From the NCBI GenBank assembly GCA_016209685.1, contig JACQVQ010000011.1, forward strand, positions 1 through 64,000: 64,000 nucleotides of DNA, given 5' to 3'. The notes under the pieces are model-generated. The model was not told the DNA's origin. It searched no databases and saw only the letters and a program-made list of their open reading frames with translations. This DNA comes from Planctomycetota bacterium (lineage in GTDB: Bacteria; Planctomycetota; Brocadiia; Brocadiales; Bathyanammoxibiaceae). Position numbers and translations under genes: made by a program. Of this stretch, positions 1 to 8,650 are shown piece after piece; the first letter of the stretch is position 1; the number at the start of each line of letters is the position of its first letter.

Positions 1-1
1 A

Positions 2-136
2 TTAGGGCTATCCATCGCCCAATTGACAATCCAGTCCCACAGGGGTAGCATTGAGGTGGATTCAGAGGTAGGCAGGGGCACGACCTTTAAGATAAGAGTG
101 CCCGTCTATCGGGAGAGCCTCCCGCTGGGGAGGTAG
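2..136 (+). CDS. Sensor histidine kinase, C-terminal fragment (cut by window edge)
   Basis: The reading frame is open from the window edge to a TAG at 134-136 and encodes 44 residues. They contain LGLSIAQ..., then GSIEVDSEVGRGTTFKIRVPV. This matches the end of a HATPase_c domain: the G2-box helix 'GLGLSI', then 'G-x-I-x-V-x-S-x-x-G-x-G-T-x-F'. The protein is therefore probably a two-component sensor kinase or a phytochrome-like kinase. Its sensor domain and the phosphorylated histidine lie outside the window, so the signal cannot be inferred. A short tail of about ten residues follows the ATPase fold. Confidence 0.8.
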   Translation, partial: LGLSIAQLTIQSHRGSIEVDSEVGRGTTFKIRVPVYRESLPLGR

Positions 137-190
137 GGGCATCCGCCTAGGTGGAATGGGCGTGGAGCCTTTTAAAATAATACACATTAA

Positions 191-240
191 TTGGAGATTG
201 AAGATTGTAAATTTAAAATTTTAAATTTATTAGAAATCTC
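191..240. repeat. AT-rich inverted repeat
   Basis: This AT-only palindromic stretch is built from words such as AATTTAAAATTTTAAATT and AGATTG. Similar 50-70 bp inverted repeats recur at 16884, 20067, 20199, 28300 and 44244, always between genes. It is non-coding and its function is unknown. Confidence 0.6.
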
Positions 241-284
241 TGAAATAATACACAAATAGGGAATTGAATATTGAAGATTTTGAA

Positions 285-644
285 TTATTTGCCCTTCTTT
301 GCCGTTATGATTGATTTAGCGATGATATTGCTCAATTGTTTTGTTTCGCTAATAATATCTCCTAAATTTTGACCATTCAAAATTTCTGATCTTTGAACTA
401 GTTTTAACCAGAACAATGCCTCACGAATTTCTTTCAAGACAATCTGAAGTTTGTGTATAAAGTCAGCCCTGCTTTGAGCACCACAGGCCTCCTCATAATT
501 AGCTCCGACGGAAGTACCCGCACGTAATAATTGATTGGCTATATATTTTCCAGTTACCGTCCTCCCGAGCTTTGCAGTAAGTTTTACGATGTCAACGCCG
601 TAATCTAACAGTCTCTCTGAAAGCTGATTTGCTTTTTCTTCCAT
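285..644 (-). CDS. Four-helix-bundle protein (S23 / rRNA intervening-sequence family)
   Basis: This 119-residue, all-helical protein belongs to the family first seen inside 23S rRNA intervening sequences (TIGR02436-like). Typical marks are a central RAGTSVGANYEEA segment, then 'S-R-A-D-F-I-H-K-L-Q-I-V-L-K-E' and 'E-A-L-F-W-L'. Members form small four-helix bundles that assemble as a pentamer; no biochemical role is established. It stands alone between AT-rich repeats with no rRNA nearby. Free-standing copies like this are common in planctomycetes and other repeat-rich genomes. Confidence 0.85.
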   Translation of the reverse strand: MEEKANQLSERLLDYGVDIVKLTAKLGRTVTGKYIANQLLRAGTSVGANYEEACGAQSRADFIHKLQIVLKEIREALFWLKLVQRSEILNGQNLGDIISETKQLSNIIAKSIITAKKGK

Positions 645-685
645 TTTAAAATTTCAAATTTACAATTTCCAATTTACAATGATTT

Positions 686-2059
686 TTATCTCGCCTTCAG
701 CCGTGCATACCCCCTGTGTGCCCCCCACCTATCCATCCAGGCCAGACCCATGTCCACCCTGTCTCCCCCCTTCGCCCTGTCCAGGAGTCTTGCCATCTCC
801 TCCAGACTGGAGACCTTGTAGTCTCCCAGACTTATAATTACCATCCCAGGCTCTACACCGGCCTCCCCTGCAGGGCTCTTGGTCTCCACGCCTGAGACAA
901 GGACGCCTCCGCTCAGCCAGTCAAACCCCAACTTCTGGGCAATCTCAGACGTAAAGGCCTGGACTTCTAACCCCAGTTTCTCCATGGCCAGTTTTTCCAC
1001 CGGGGGCATGGGTACCTTCTCCAGGGTCACCCTGAAGGTCTTCTCCTTCCCCTTCCTGTTCACCAGTACGGTGAGACCGTCCCCTGCGTTCTTTTTGAGG
1101 AGATACTTCTCAAACTCCAGCACGTCGGCCGTCCTCCTATCGTCCAGGGCCATTACCACGTCCTCTGCCTGTAATCCGGCCTTCCGGGCAGGACTCTTCT
1201 CCTCTACCGCCTCCACCACCACCCCGCCCCCTGGTGGTTCCTTTACCTGGAGTCCCAACCATACCTTATTTATCTCCTGGAAATTAAAGAGCTTTACCAG
1301 GGCCTCTCTCACCTTGTCTACGGGGATGGCGAAGCCAATGCCCTGGGCAGTGGCTACGATGGCAGTATTTATGCCAATAAGTCTGCCCTCTATATTGACC
1401 AGGGGCCCACCGCTGTTCCCCGGGTTTATCAGGGCATCGGTCTGGAGGAGCCCTTCATACTTAATCTCACCGTACTTGCCTGGCACCGTAATGGTACGGT
1501 TGACGGCGCTCAGTACCCCGGTGGTGACGGAGTTTTCAAATCCGAGGGGGTTGCCCAGGGCGACTACCGTCTCCCCAATCATCAGGTCTCTGGAGGTCCC
1601 CAAATGGACGTAAGGGAGGGGCTTCCCCGCTTCTACCTTCATGACTGCCAGGTCCATTTCCGGGTCTGAGCTGATTACCTGTGCCTCGTACTGGGAGCCG
1701 TCTGAGAGGCTTACCATGAGTTTGGAGGCCACACTGGTTACGTGTTCATTTGTAACGATGTAGCCCTCCGGGTCAATTATTACCCCGGAGCCAAGGGGCA
1801 CCGCTATCTTCTCTTTTTCGTAGGTGCCGAAGTAATCCTCATAGTATTCCCTGAAGAGTTCACTCCTTCCGGAAAAGAAGGGGTCAGTATCGCGCCGGGC
1901 CACCAGGCGTTCCGTACTGATGTTGGCCACCGCAGGGCCCGCCTTCTCCACGGCCTCTACTACCGGGGTCCTCCTGTCGGAACCCTCTGAGAGGCTGGGG
2001 AGGGATAGCAGAATCAGAATAAAGAATATAGAATTCAGAATATAGAATACAGGTATCAA
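686..2059 (-). CDS. HtrA/DegP-family periplasmic serine protease with two PDZ domains
   Basis: This is a trypsin-like protease of the Do/HtrA family that degrades or refolds damaged envelope proteins. The catalytic triad is visible in order: His in VTNEHVTS, Asp in MDLAVMKV, and Ser in NPGNSGGPLVN. Two PDZ domains follow, the first around 'SPARKAGLQAEDVV' and the second around 'SPAGEAGVEPGMVI'. The frame extends upstream to an ATG at 2257, but that codon lies inside a MITE, and the ATG at 2182 has no Shine-Dalgarno. The TTG at 2057-2059 puts the hydrophobic signal segment (residues 2-20) at the N-terminus and is preferred. That segment is itself written in 'attctgaattct' repeats. The protease call is secure; the start is not. 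Confidence 0.88.
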   Translation of the reverse strand: MIPVFYILNSIFFILILLSLPSLSEGSDRRTPVVEAVEKAGPAVANISTERLVARRDTDPFFSGRSELFREYYEDYFGTYEKEKIAVPLGSGVIIDPEGYIVTNEHVTSVASKLMVSLSDGSQYEAQVISSDPEMDLAVMKVEAGKPLPYVHLGTSRDLMIGETVVALGNPLGFENSVTTGVLSAVNRTITVPGKYGEIKYEGLLQTDALINPGNSGGPLVNIEGRLIGINTAIVATAQGIGFAIPVDKVREALVKLFNFQEINKVWLGLQVKEPPGGGVVVEAVEEKSPARKAGLQAEDVVMALDDRRTADVLEFEKYLLKKNAGDGLTVLVNRKGKEKTFRVTLEKVPMPPVEKLAMEKLGLEVQAFTSEIAQKLGFDWLSGGVLVSGVETKSPAGEAGVEPGMVIISLGDYKVSSLEEMARLLDRAKGGDRVDMGLAWMDRWGAHRGYARLKAR

Positions 2060-2225
2060 AATATTCCGGATTCCGAATTCCGGATTCCGGATTCCGAATT
2101 TTAAATTCTGTATCCCTTGTTTCAGTGGAACGGGGTTGGGGTGTGCAAAATTTAGGGGGGGCAAGTATTCCTCCGACAACATTGTGCGAAAACAGGGAGA
2201 TTTTAGAATACAGGACTCAGAATAT

Positions 2226-2346
2226 GAGACCTCTGAAAAACTCCACTCGCTTGTCATTCTGAGGGAGCGAAGCGACCGAAGAATCTCAGATTCTTCGCTT
2301 CGCTCAGAATGACACGAAGTAGTGCAGTGACTTTTGCAGAGGTCTC
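2226..2346. mobile_element. MITE copy 1 (GAGACCTCTG termini)
   Basis: This 121 bp element has terminal inverted repeats GAGACCTCTGAAAAA and the matching ...CAGAGGTCTC. It contains an internal palindrome around CGAAGAATCTCAGATTCTTCG. It is almost identical to the 120 bp copy at 40061-40180. It encodes no transposase and so is non-autonomous. No clear target-site duplication is visible. Confidence 0.8.
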
Positions 2347-2383
2347 AAAATATTCTAAATTCTGTATTCCTTGTTTCATCTGC

Positions 2384-4639
2384 CTACGGGGCCGTGGATG
2401 CCTCCCTTAATGGCTTTTCTTTCATGAGTTTCTCCAGCTTCTCGTGACTTATCAGGAAGACAAAGTCTGAGCCGCTGGCCTTGACGTAATGCAACCCTTT
2501 CTCGGCATGGTTGCCCATCATAATGGACTTTTCCCCATGCCCTGTATTCAAGGTAAGTTTAAACAGGGGCTTATCCAGTCCGTAGGAGGCCGGTTCTTTG
2601 GCGGAGTACCGATATATGTCATCTGCCTTGAGGTTCTTCAGGTTGTAAAGGAGGGACTCTATCTCCCGGGTGGCAACCGGTTTTTGCTCCGGTCCCACCA
2701 TCTCCCAGGCATCTCCCTTCTTCTGATAGACAATCTCCTTTTCAGGGTAAGTAATGGAGACCCCGGTTACGGCGGGGTAGTCAAGACTGATTACCACCTT
2801 GGAGGCTGGTTCTGACTCCAGGTGCCTGACCTCCGTCCAGCTCAGTTCAAAGACCAGGTTGCCGCCCTGGAGCATGGCATAGGAGTTGACGTTTTCCCCC
2901 TCCTTCGCCCTCTTACCTATCAGGAGGGTCTGGCTCTCCATGTCAGGTTCTTTATCCGCCACAAAGATTTCACCTTCGGGCTTGTCTGTCATGGGGAGTC
3001 CTTTGGCGTAGGTGACGGTGGCCCTGATCCTGGGGGCATCCAGTCCATAGGGTTTAAGGTCCTTTGGCCCTTCTTCTACGTGTCTTTCGACTTTGAGGAA
3101 GGACATGGACCATACAATATTGTTAACAAGCTCTTCATCGGCCTCTACTTCCAGGGGCTCCTTGAGGAACCACTTCTCTTCCTGCCCTGGTTTCTTCTCC
3201 AGCAGGAAGCGTTTATCCCCCCTATCTACCACCAATCTTTCGGCCTTGTCCCTGTTGAACTCCATCACCAACCTATCCCTGAAGGCCAGGTAGCCGCGGG
3301 TGGCTGGTTCATGGAGTTTCTCCGCCTTCACGGCAAATACGGGTTCCTCGCCGGTCCTCTTGATATAGCAGAGGGTGCCCCTCTCGTCCTTCCCCCCTAG
3401 TTGGAGTCTTATGGGCTTGGGCTCGTCCTTCAAGGTGATGGTAATGTCTGCCCCTGGTTGGTCTAGCCCGTAAGTGGCCAGGTTATCGGGCTTGTTAGCC
3501 ACAAAGTTCTGTATCTCCAGTTCCTTGATGACGTCCAGGAAGCCCTTGAAGGCGTCTCTGTCAGCAAGGACGTTCACGGGCTGGGTTATGAGATAGTCGT
3601 ACTCTTTAGTCTTTTCTATGACGATATTTTGGTCTCTAGTCTTTAGTTCCACTTTAGAGACGTATAGGGGGTCAAACCTGGCTAGTTTCTTATCCCTGAG
3701 TTCGTTGGGATTTTTCTTCAGGGGGTTTACGTTGTTATCCTTGAGGAAGAATACGGCGGATTCCTCCTGGCGTTTGGCATAGACCTTGTTGTCCCTGGTA
3801 TTCCCCAGGAGGAGGGTCTGGGTCTGACCTTTCTCCTGGACGGTGGCCACCAGTTGTGGATTTCCTAAACCCCATTTGTTCAGGTCTACCTCTTCATCGG
3901 TAATAAAATCATCTTTGGCCACGGTCAGCCCCCTGAGGTTATAGAGGACCTGCATAATCTTTTCATTGTCCCCCTTGTCGGCCACGGGGCTTTCCAGCCT
4001 CCAATTCTCCCCTTCCTTGAAACACTTTATTGCCTCCCCCGAACCATAGCGGAGTTCCACCCTCTGGGCGGCGTTGGGGTCTATCTCAAAGACGTCCTTA
4101 TTCCTGAGGTCATTGAGGGACTTGGTAAGCCTGTCCAGGAGGGAACCTTTGACCATATAGACTTCCTTGCCCTCTTCGTGCCTCATATAGACCTCGCTCC
4201 CACCCGCCCTGCTGGCACCTATGTAGAAGGTGTGCTTGTCTGCCTGAGCAGGGCCAGTCCAGTAGGAGGTCTCTATGCGGGGTTTATCAAGTCCGTAGCT
4301 GGCCATGTCAACTGGTTTCCCCCCCTCCGGGGAGATGGTCCCTACCTTGCCCAGGAATTCCAGCTCATCCAAAAGGCCCTTAACCTCTGCGGCGTCGGCC
4401 CTGACCTGCCTGGGCTTTTCCAGTAACCATTTGCCTTCCTCTACCTTCTTGACGAGGAAAGGCCCGTCTTCCCTCTTTATCTCTACCTGACTAACCCTGT
4501 CTGGCTTGAAGTCTGGAAAGACCTTGACTTGCTGGAGCTGCCACTCGTCGGTGGAGGGCTTTTTCTTCTCGTAGAGCTGGATGAAGAGGATGAGGACAAC
4601 GGCTACGCCCAGCAGTATCAAAGTATTTTTGGGACGCAT
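2384..4639 (-). CDS. DUF4340 domain-containing protein, last gene of a Gld-like ABC operon
   Basis: This 751-residue protein has one N-terminal membrane anchor (about residues 6-22). A large region follows, made of repeats that each contain a 'YGLDxPR/L' motif (for example ASYGLDKPR, ATYGLDQPG, KPYGLDAPR, ASYGLDKPL). This is the DUF4340 signature, repeated four or five times along the chain. DUF4340 proteins regularly follow GldG-like proteins in operons with ABC-2 transporters. The gene begins 6 bases after the GldG-like gene, so the two are probably co-translated. Its biochemical role is unknown; an extracytoplasmic partner of the transporter is the usual inference. Confidence 0.85.
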   Translation of the reverse strand: MRPKNTLILLGVAVVLILFIQLYEKKKPSTDEWQLQQVKVFPDFKPDRVSQVEIKREDGPFLVKKVEEGKWLLEKPRQVRADAAEVKGLLDELEFLGKVGTISPEGGKPVDMASYGLDKPRIETSYWTGPAQADKHTFYIGASRAGGSEVYMRHEEGKEVYMVKGSLLDRLTKSLNDLRNKDVFEIDPNAAQRVELRYGSGEAIKCFKEGENWRLESPVADKGDNEKIMQVLYNLRGLTVAKDDFITDEEVDLNKWGLGNPQLVATVQEKGQTQTLLLGNTRDNKVYAKRQEESAVFFLKDNNVNPLKKNPNELRDKKLARFDPLYVSKVELKTRDQNIVIEKTKEYDYLITQPVNVLADRDAFKGFLDVIKELEIQNFVANKPDNLATYGLDQPGADITITLKDEPKPIRLQLGGKDERGTLCYIKRTGEEPVFAVKAEKLHEPATRGYLAFRDRLVMEFNRDKAERLVVDRGDKRFLLEKKPGQEEKWFLKEPLEVEADEELVNNIVWSMSFLKVERHVEEGPKDLKPYGLDAPRIRATVTYAKGLPMTDKPEGEIFVADKEPDMESQTLLIGKRAKEGENVNSYAMLQGGNLVFELSWTEVRHLESEPASKVVISLDYPAVTGVSITYPEKEIVYQKKGDAWEMVGPEQKPVATREIESLLYNLKNLKADDIYRYSAKEPASYGLDKPLFKLTLNTGHGEKSIMMGNHAEKGLHYVKASGSDFVFLISHEKLEKLMKEKPLREASTAP

Positions 4640-4645
4640 CGCTGA

Positions 4646-6154
4646 CTACCTCCGCCGCCTCCACCATACGTAACCCCCCATGGCCAGACCAAGACCGGGA
4701 AGACCTAATACCGATATAAAGTAGATGAGTTTCATCTGTTTGGGGTCCAGGACGGCCTTCCTGACGTCTGGGGCTTTGGCAGAGATACCCAGTTGGGTCT
4801 CCTTCTGGGCCAACCAGTTAAGGGTGTTGAGGAAGATATCTCTATTACCAGGGTGGCTGGAGTACTCGTTGGCCGCAAAATCCACGTCGCCAAAGACTGC
4901 AATCCGCGGGCTAGGGGAGGGTTTTTCCTCCGGGATGGTACCATGGGCCATGGAGGCCTGGGCCTGGGTGTCCACCGGGGCGATCGTAACGGCAATGGTG
5001 ATGGGCCCGGGGATGTCCTTATCCTGATTGAATTCGGGCTTTTCCCTCCCTCCTACGCTGGTCTCTCCCCAGCTATTGTCGGGTCCCATGGCCAGGTTTC
5101 TAGTCTGGAACGGTCTCTCCTTGGTGGGTGGCTTGCCTTCTATTGCACACGCCCCGAAAAAGACGCTGTTAAGGGTCTTCATGTTAGCGGTTATCTTGTG
5201 GTCGGGGTACCTCTCCTCGTTGACGTATATCTCCGCCACGGTTTGCAGGCCGTAGAAGGGGAGTTGTACCTTGTTGTAGACTACGGTATTGGTCTTTACC
5301 TCTACGTTGTATTCCTTGAGTAGGTCCTCCAGACCCGTACGGCTGTAAGTGCCGAAGGCAGGTTCCATCAGGACCAGGAGGTTGCCCTTCTTTTCATCCA
5401 GATAATTTCTTATAAGGGCCAGCTCTTCGGAAGTGAAGGCCCTGGTGGGACCTGCGATGACCAGTACGTTACAGCCCTGGGGTATCTCCTTCCTGGTCAG
5501 GAGGTCCAGGGGTATTATACGGTAGTTGTCTCGCTTGAGGGCGGTGGCGATATCTGAGAAACCTGCGGGCTCATAGTCCTCCAGTCCCCTCTCCCCGTGT
5601 CCGGTGATGAAGAAGATGGCCTCCTGTTCGGCTTGCGTAACGCTTAGGATGGCGGCGGTGAAGGCCTCCTCCCCCTTAAACTTGAAAGGGAATCTCCTCT
5701 CAACAACGTCGGCCTGTCCTACGTGTTTTACCTTGTCCCCGCACTCAAATATCACGGAGTTAATCTGTATCTCCTCGGCCTTTACGCGCTGGGTAAGCTC
5801 CCGCAGACGACTGGGGTTCCGGATGGGGTCTATATGTACCAGATTTACGTTCTTGGAGGCGTAGGAGTATTCCTTGAGTATGTCTAATACCCTGTCGTAG
5901 AACATCTCCGTTGGGTTAAAGAGGACGGTTACCGTTACTGGTTTATCCAGCCCCTTGAGGATGCTCGTGGTCTTGGTGGAGAGGGAAAATCTTCCGGTGG
6001 AGGTGAAATCAATGCGCATGTAATGCCGGCTGTTAAGATAACTTACTATACCGAAGATGCCTATGGCGATTAGGGTCATAAGGAGCACGTTGGCCCCTAT
6101 TAACGCCTTTCTCCTGAATAGTTGATTGAGGTCAAATCCCTTTTTAACTCCCAA
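4646..6154 (-). CDS. GldG-like ABC transporter auxiliary protein
   Basis: This 502-residue protein has an N-terminal transmembrane helix (about 18-40) and a C-terminal one (about 475-495, 'LIYFISVLGLPGLGLAMGGYVWW'-like region). Between them lies a large extracytoplasmic domain of the ABC_transp_aux / GldG type. The motif 'GHGER' (after 'IFFITGHGERGLEDYEPAG') and 'VLVIAGPTRAFTSEEL' are characteristic. In Flavobacterium, GldF and GldG with the ATPase GldA are needed for gliding. Outside Bacteroidota the same trio is common with no known gliding role. The gene lies 6 bases downstream of the permease gene. Confidence 0.87.
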   Translation of the reverse strand: MGVKKGFDLNQLFRRKALIGANVLLMTLIAIGIFGIVSYLNSRHYMRIDFTSTGRFSLSTKTTSILKGLDKPVTVTVLFNPTEMFYDRVLDILKEYSYASKNVNLVHIDPIRNPSRLRELTQRVKAEEIQINSVIFECGDKVKHVGQADVVERRFPFKFKGEEAFTAAILSVTQAEQEAIFFITGHGERGLEDYEPAGFSDIATALKRDNYRIIPLDLLTRKEIPQGCNVLVIAGPTRAFTSEELALIRNYLDEKKGNLLVLMEPAFGTYSRTGLEDLLKEYNVEVKTNTVVYNKVQLPFYGLQTVAEIYVNEERYPDHKITANMKTLNSVFFGACAIEGKPPTKERPFQTRNLAMGPDNSWGETSVGGREKPEFNQDKDIPGPITIAVTIAPVDTQAQASMAHGTIPEEKPSPSPRIAVFGDVDFAANEYSSHPGNRDIFLNTLNWLAQKETQLGISAKAPDVRKAVLDPKQMKLIYFISVLGLPGLGLAMGGYVWWRRRR

Positions 6155-6160
6155 GGCTCA

Positions 6161-6871
6161 CTACCTCCACTTGCTGCTTTCTAATGTCCTTATGGTGATA
6201 AAGAGACAGAGGACGGTAATGCTCACGTAATAAATTACGTCCTTCGTATCCACCAGCCCCTTGGTGAATGGCTCCCAGTGGTCGTAGGTGCCAACGTACT
6301 GGAGGACAGGTACATACCAACCCTCCGTACCCGAGACGGCGAAGCCCAGATAGAAGAGGATTACCAGGGTGACAATACCCAGCACACCGGCCACAATCTG
6401 GTTTCTGGTAAGGGCCGACATGAGTAGCCCTATGGAGACGAACATGGCGCCCATAAGGGCCAGTCCTATATAACTGGATATGATAGGTCCCATGTCTGGG
6501 TCCCCCACCCATCCAAGGAATACCACGTAAAGCAGGGTAGGCGCCAGCATTACCAGATAGAGGCAGAGGGCGGCCAGAAATTTGCCAAATACCACCTCAA
6601 AGTCTGTTACGGGGGCGGTCATGAGCATCTCTATGGTCCCCGACTTAACCTCCTCAGATAGTAGCCTCATGGTTATCACCGGGGCAAGGATGGAGAGTAT
6701 TACCTGGGTATTGGCCAGGCTGTACATCAAGGTGGCCTGCTGGCTGAGGGCCAGTATACGTGCAAAAAAGTACCCGGAAGACAAAAGGAATACGGCTATT
6801 ACTATGTAGGCAATGGGGGAGTAGAAATAAGAAATCATCTCCCTTTTAAAGATAGTGATTGAATTGGTCAT
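6161..6871 (-). CDS. ABC-2 type permease (GldF-like)
   Basis: This 236-residue integral membrane protein has about six transmembrane helices. It carries the ABC-2 signature region 'MRLLSEEVKSGTIEMLMTAPVTDFEVVFGKF', typical of the coupling helix of GldF/NatB-like permeases. It would pair with the ATPase encoded immediately upstream (33-base gap) and with the GldG-like and DUF4340 proteins downstream. The substrate is unknown. Confidence 0.9.
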   Translation of the reverse strand: MTNSITIFKREMISYFYSPIAYIVIAVFLLSSGYFFARILALSQQATLMYSLANTQVILSILAPVITMRLLSEEVKSGTIEMLMTAPVTDFEVVFGKFLAALCLYLVMLAPTLLYVVFLGWVGDPDMGPIISSYIGLALMGAMFVSIGLLMSALTRNQIVAGVLGIVTLVILFYLGFAVSGTEGWYVPVLQYVGTYDHWEPFTKGLVDTKDVIYYVSITVLCLFITIRTLESSKWR

Positions 6872-6904
6872 ATTGAACCCTTAAACCTTTGAACCCTTGA
6901 GCCT

Positions 6905-7957
6905 TTAAGCCTTTATTTTTTTGATGAGGCCAGACACCGTCTCCTTAATACCCCCTTTGGGAGCAGGCCCCTCCCCCGGCGGGAGCGGTTCTGCCGTCTC
7001 CTCCGCCTCCCTGGTGGTAATCTGGTGGAAGACCTCTTCCAGGGTGACTGCCTCTTTCTTCATCCCCAGGAGCACCCATTTATTCTCTACAAAGGCGTTA
7101 AAGACCTCCTCCCTGACGTCCCTGCCCTTATCCGTCTCCAGCACGAAATGATGGGTCTTTGTCCTCGCACCGCTCAGCGCTACCGACTCGTCTTCCCCTT
7201 TAACTTTGAGGACCCCCGGTATCCCTTCCAGGCCTGCCTTAATCCGTCCCAAGGGGCCCTTGGCCTCCAGGTGGATAGTAGCCCCACCCCTTAGTTTTGA
7301 GGTAAGATTGCCCGGGGTGTCTATGGCCACCAGTTTTCCCCTATCAATGATAATTACCCTGCCGCATATCATCTCTACCTCGGGCAGGATATGGGTGGAG
7401 AGCAGGATGGTGTGCTTCTTTCCTAATTCTTTTATCAACGCCCTGACCTGCCGTATCTGGTTGGGGTCAAGCCCTATGGTAGGCTCGTCCAGGATAAGGA
7501 TCTTTGGGTCGTGGACCATGGTATCGGCCAGTCCCACCCTCTGTCGGTAGCCCTTGGAGAGCGTCCCCACTATCTGGTTCTGTACTTCTACCACACCACA
7601 TTTCTCCAGGGCCTCCTGAATCCTGGCCCTCCTATCCTTTTTGGGCACGCCCTTGAGCTGGGCCCTGAACGTCAGGTACTCATTTACCCGCATGTCAAGA
7701 TAAAGGGGGACGTTTTCCGGAAGGTAGCCTATCTGTTTCCTCACGTTCAAGGAATCGCTGAACACGTCGTACCCCGCTACCCGAGCGGTGCCGGAGGTGG
7801 CTGGTAAAAAACCCGTGAGGATGCGCATGGTAGTGGACTTCCCGGCCCCATTAGGGCCAAGGAACCCCAATATCTCCCCTTCATGCACCCGGAAGGATAT
7901 ATCGTCTACTGCCGTCTTATCCCCGAATCGCTTGCTGAGGTGATCTACTTGAATCAT
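6905..7957 (-). CDS. ABC transporter ATP-binding protein (GldA-like)
   Basis: This 350-residue ATPase has a Walker A motif (GPNGAGKST), an ABC signature (LSKGYRQRV, a common variant of LSGGQ), a Walker B motif (ILILDEPTIGLDP) and a switch His (STHILPEV). The ATPase domain fills residues 1 to about 230. A C-terminal extension of about 110 residues, present in GldA/CcmA-like proteins, ends in a Pro/Glu-rich linker and a basic tail. It is the first gene of a four-gene minus-strand operon (ATPase, permease, GldG-like, DUF4340). Confidence 0.93.
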   Translation of the reverse strand: MIQVDHLSKRFGDKTAVDDISFRVHEGEILGFLGPNGAGKSTTMRILTGFLPATSGTARVAGYDVFSDSLNVRKQIGYLPENVPLYLDMRVNEYLTFRAQLKGVPKKDRRARIQEALEKCGVVEVQNQIVGTLSKGYRQRVGLADTMVHDPKILILDEPTIGLDPNQIRQVRALIKELGKKHTILLSTHILPEVEMICGRVIIIDRGKLVAIDTPGNLTSKLRGGATIHLEAKGPLGRIKAGLEGIPGVLKVKGEDESVALSGARTKTHHFVLETDKGRDVREEVFNAFVENKWVLLGMKKEAVTLEEVFHQITTREAEETAEPLPPGEGPAPKGGIKETVSGLIKKIKA

Positions 7958-8011
7958 ACTCCTATCCCTTTCGTGTCAGTAGACAGGGAAAGCGTTATCC
8001 CCCTCTACTGC

Positions 8012-8389
8012 CTACTTTTTCTTACCTTCCGTCAACTCTTCTGGCTTCTCTATAATCTGTAGCCTGCCGCTAAGATACTCCTCAAAGGCGGCATTTACCG
8101 GATTTACAGGCTCGGACCTGAAAGAAGAAAGCCCCTTTACTAACTGCCTAATCCGCTTTATCAGGGCAGTGCTGAGGCGGTAGTGTCCTCCCGCCTGATT
8201 AGCTAACTTTTCAACCAACTTGTAGTAGTTTTCCACCAGTAGGATGCCTGACCAAAAGGCCAAAATAGAAAGTATACCATCTGAATAAAATTTGTCAAGA
8301 TGCAAAGCTGAGGTTCTGTAATTTGCTATAGAGAGGCTGTTGCCGACTGGTCTTTGAGGGCTAATAAAATAAGAGGGAAACTGCATCAC
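8012..8389 (-). CDS. Hypothetical protein upstream of the Gld-like ABC operon
   Basis: This 125-residue protein is not recognised. It has one moderately hydrophobic segment (about residues 37-52, 'GILSILAFWSGILLV'), then a helical basic region ('LSTALIKRIRQLVKGL') and an acidic/lysine-rich tail. The first 30 residues look poorly structured and the true start may be internal. The gene is 54 bases upstream of the ABC ATPase gene on the same strand, so it may be co-transcribed. Confidence 0.45.
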   Translation of the reverse strand: MMQFPSYFISPQRPVGNSLSIANYRTSALHLDKFYSDGILSILAFWSGILLVENYYKLVEKLANQAGGHYRLSTALIKRIRQLVKGLSSFRSEPVNPVNAAFEEYLSGRLQIIEKPEELTEGKKK

Positions 8390-8492
8390 TGAAAATCAAT
8401 CACCTACGTTCGCTCAAATTGTCCAAATGAGGCTTTTTTAGGATTGGGCAACAGTCTCTCTATATCATCCACAAAACCCCCTAACTTTACAC

Positions 8493-8521
8493 TTGAAAAG
8501 CACTCCCGTTAACTATATAAT
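8493..8521 (+). promoter_or_regulatory. Promoter of the acs (CODH/ACS) operon
   Basis: The -35 element TTGAAA (8493-8498) and the -10 element TATAAT (8516-8521) are separated by exactly 17 bases, a near-consensus sigma70 arrangement. Transcription would start near 8528, leaving an untranslated leader of about 120 bases before the acsA ATG. I recognise no known riboswitch in that leader. Confidence 0.7.
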
Positions 8522-8650
8522 AACGAACCTTCTTCAGGCCCCTTCCTACTATCTAAGAGGGCTTGAGGTCTATCCGCTCTTTATGTTATATTCTTATTTG
8601 TGAGGCCTTACTCTCCTTAATCGTTATTAATTATTAGAAGGAGTTGTTCC

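Noticed and set aside
8522-8650. Riboswitch (cobalamin or other) in the acs leader
   Set aside because: The leader is only about 120 bases and I see no conserved B12-box or other known aptamer core.
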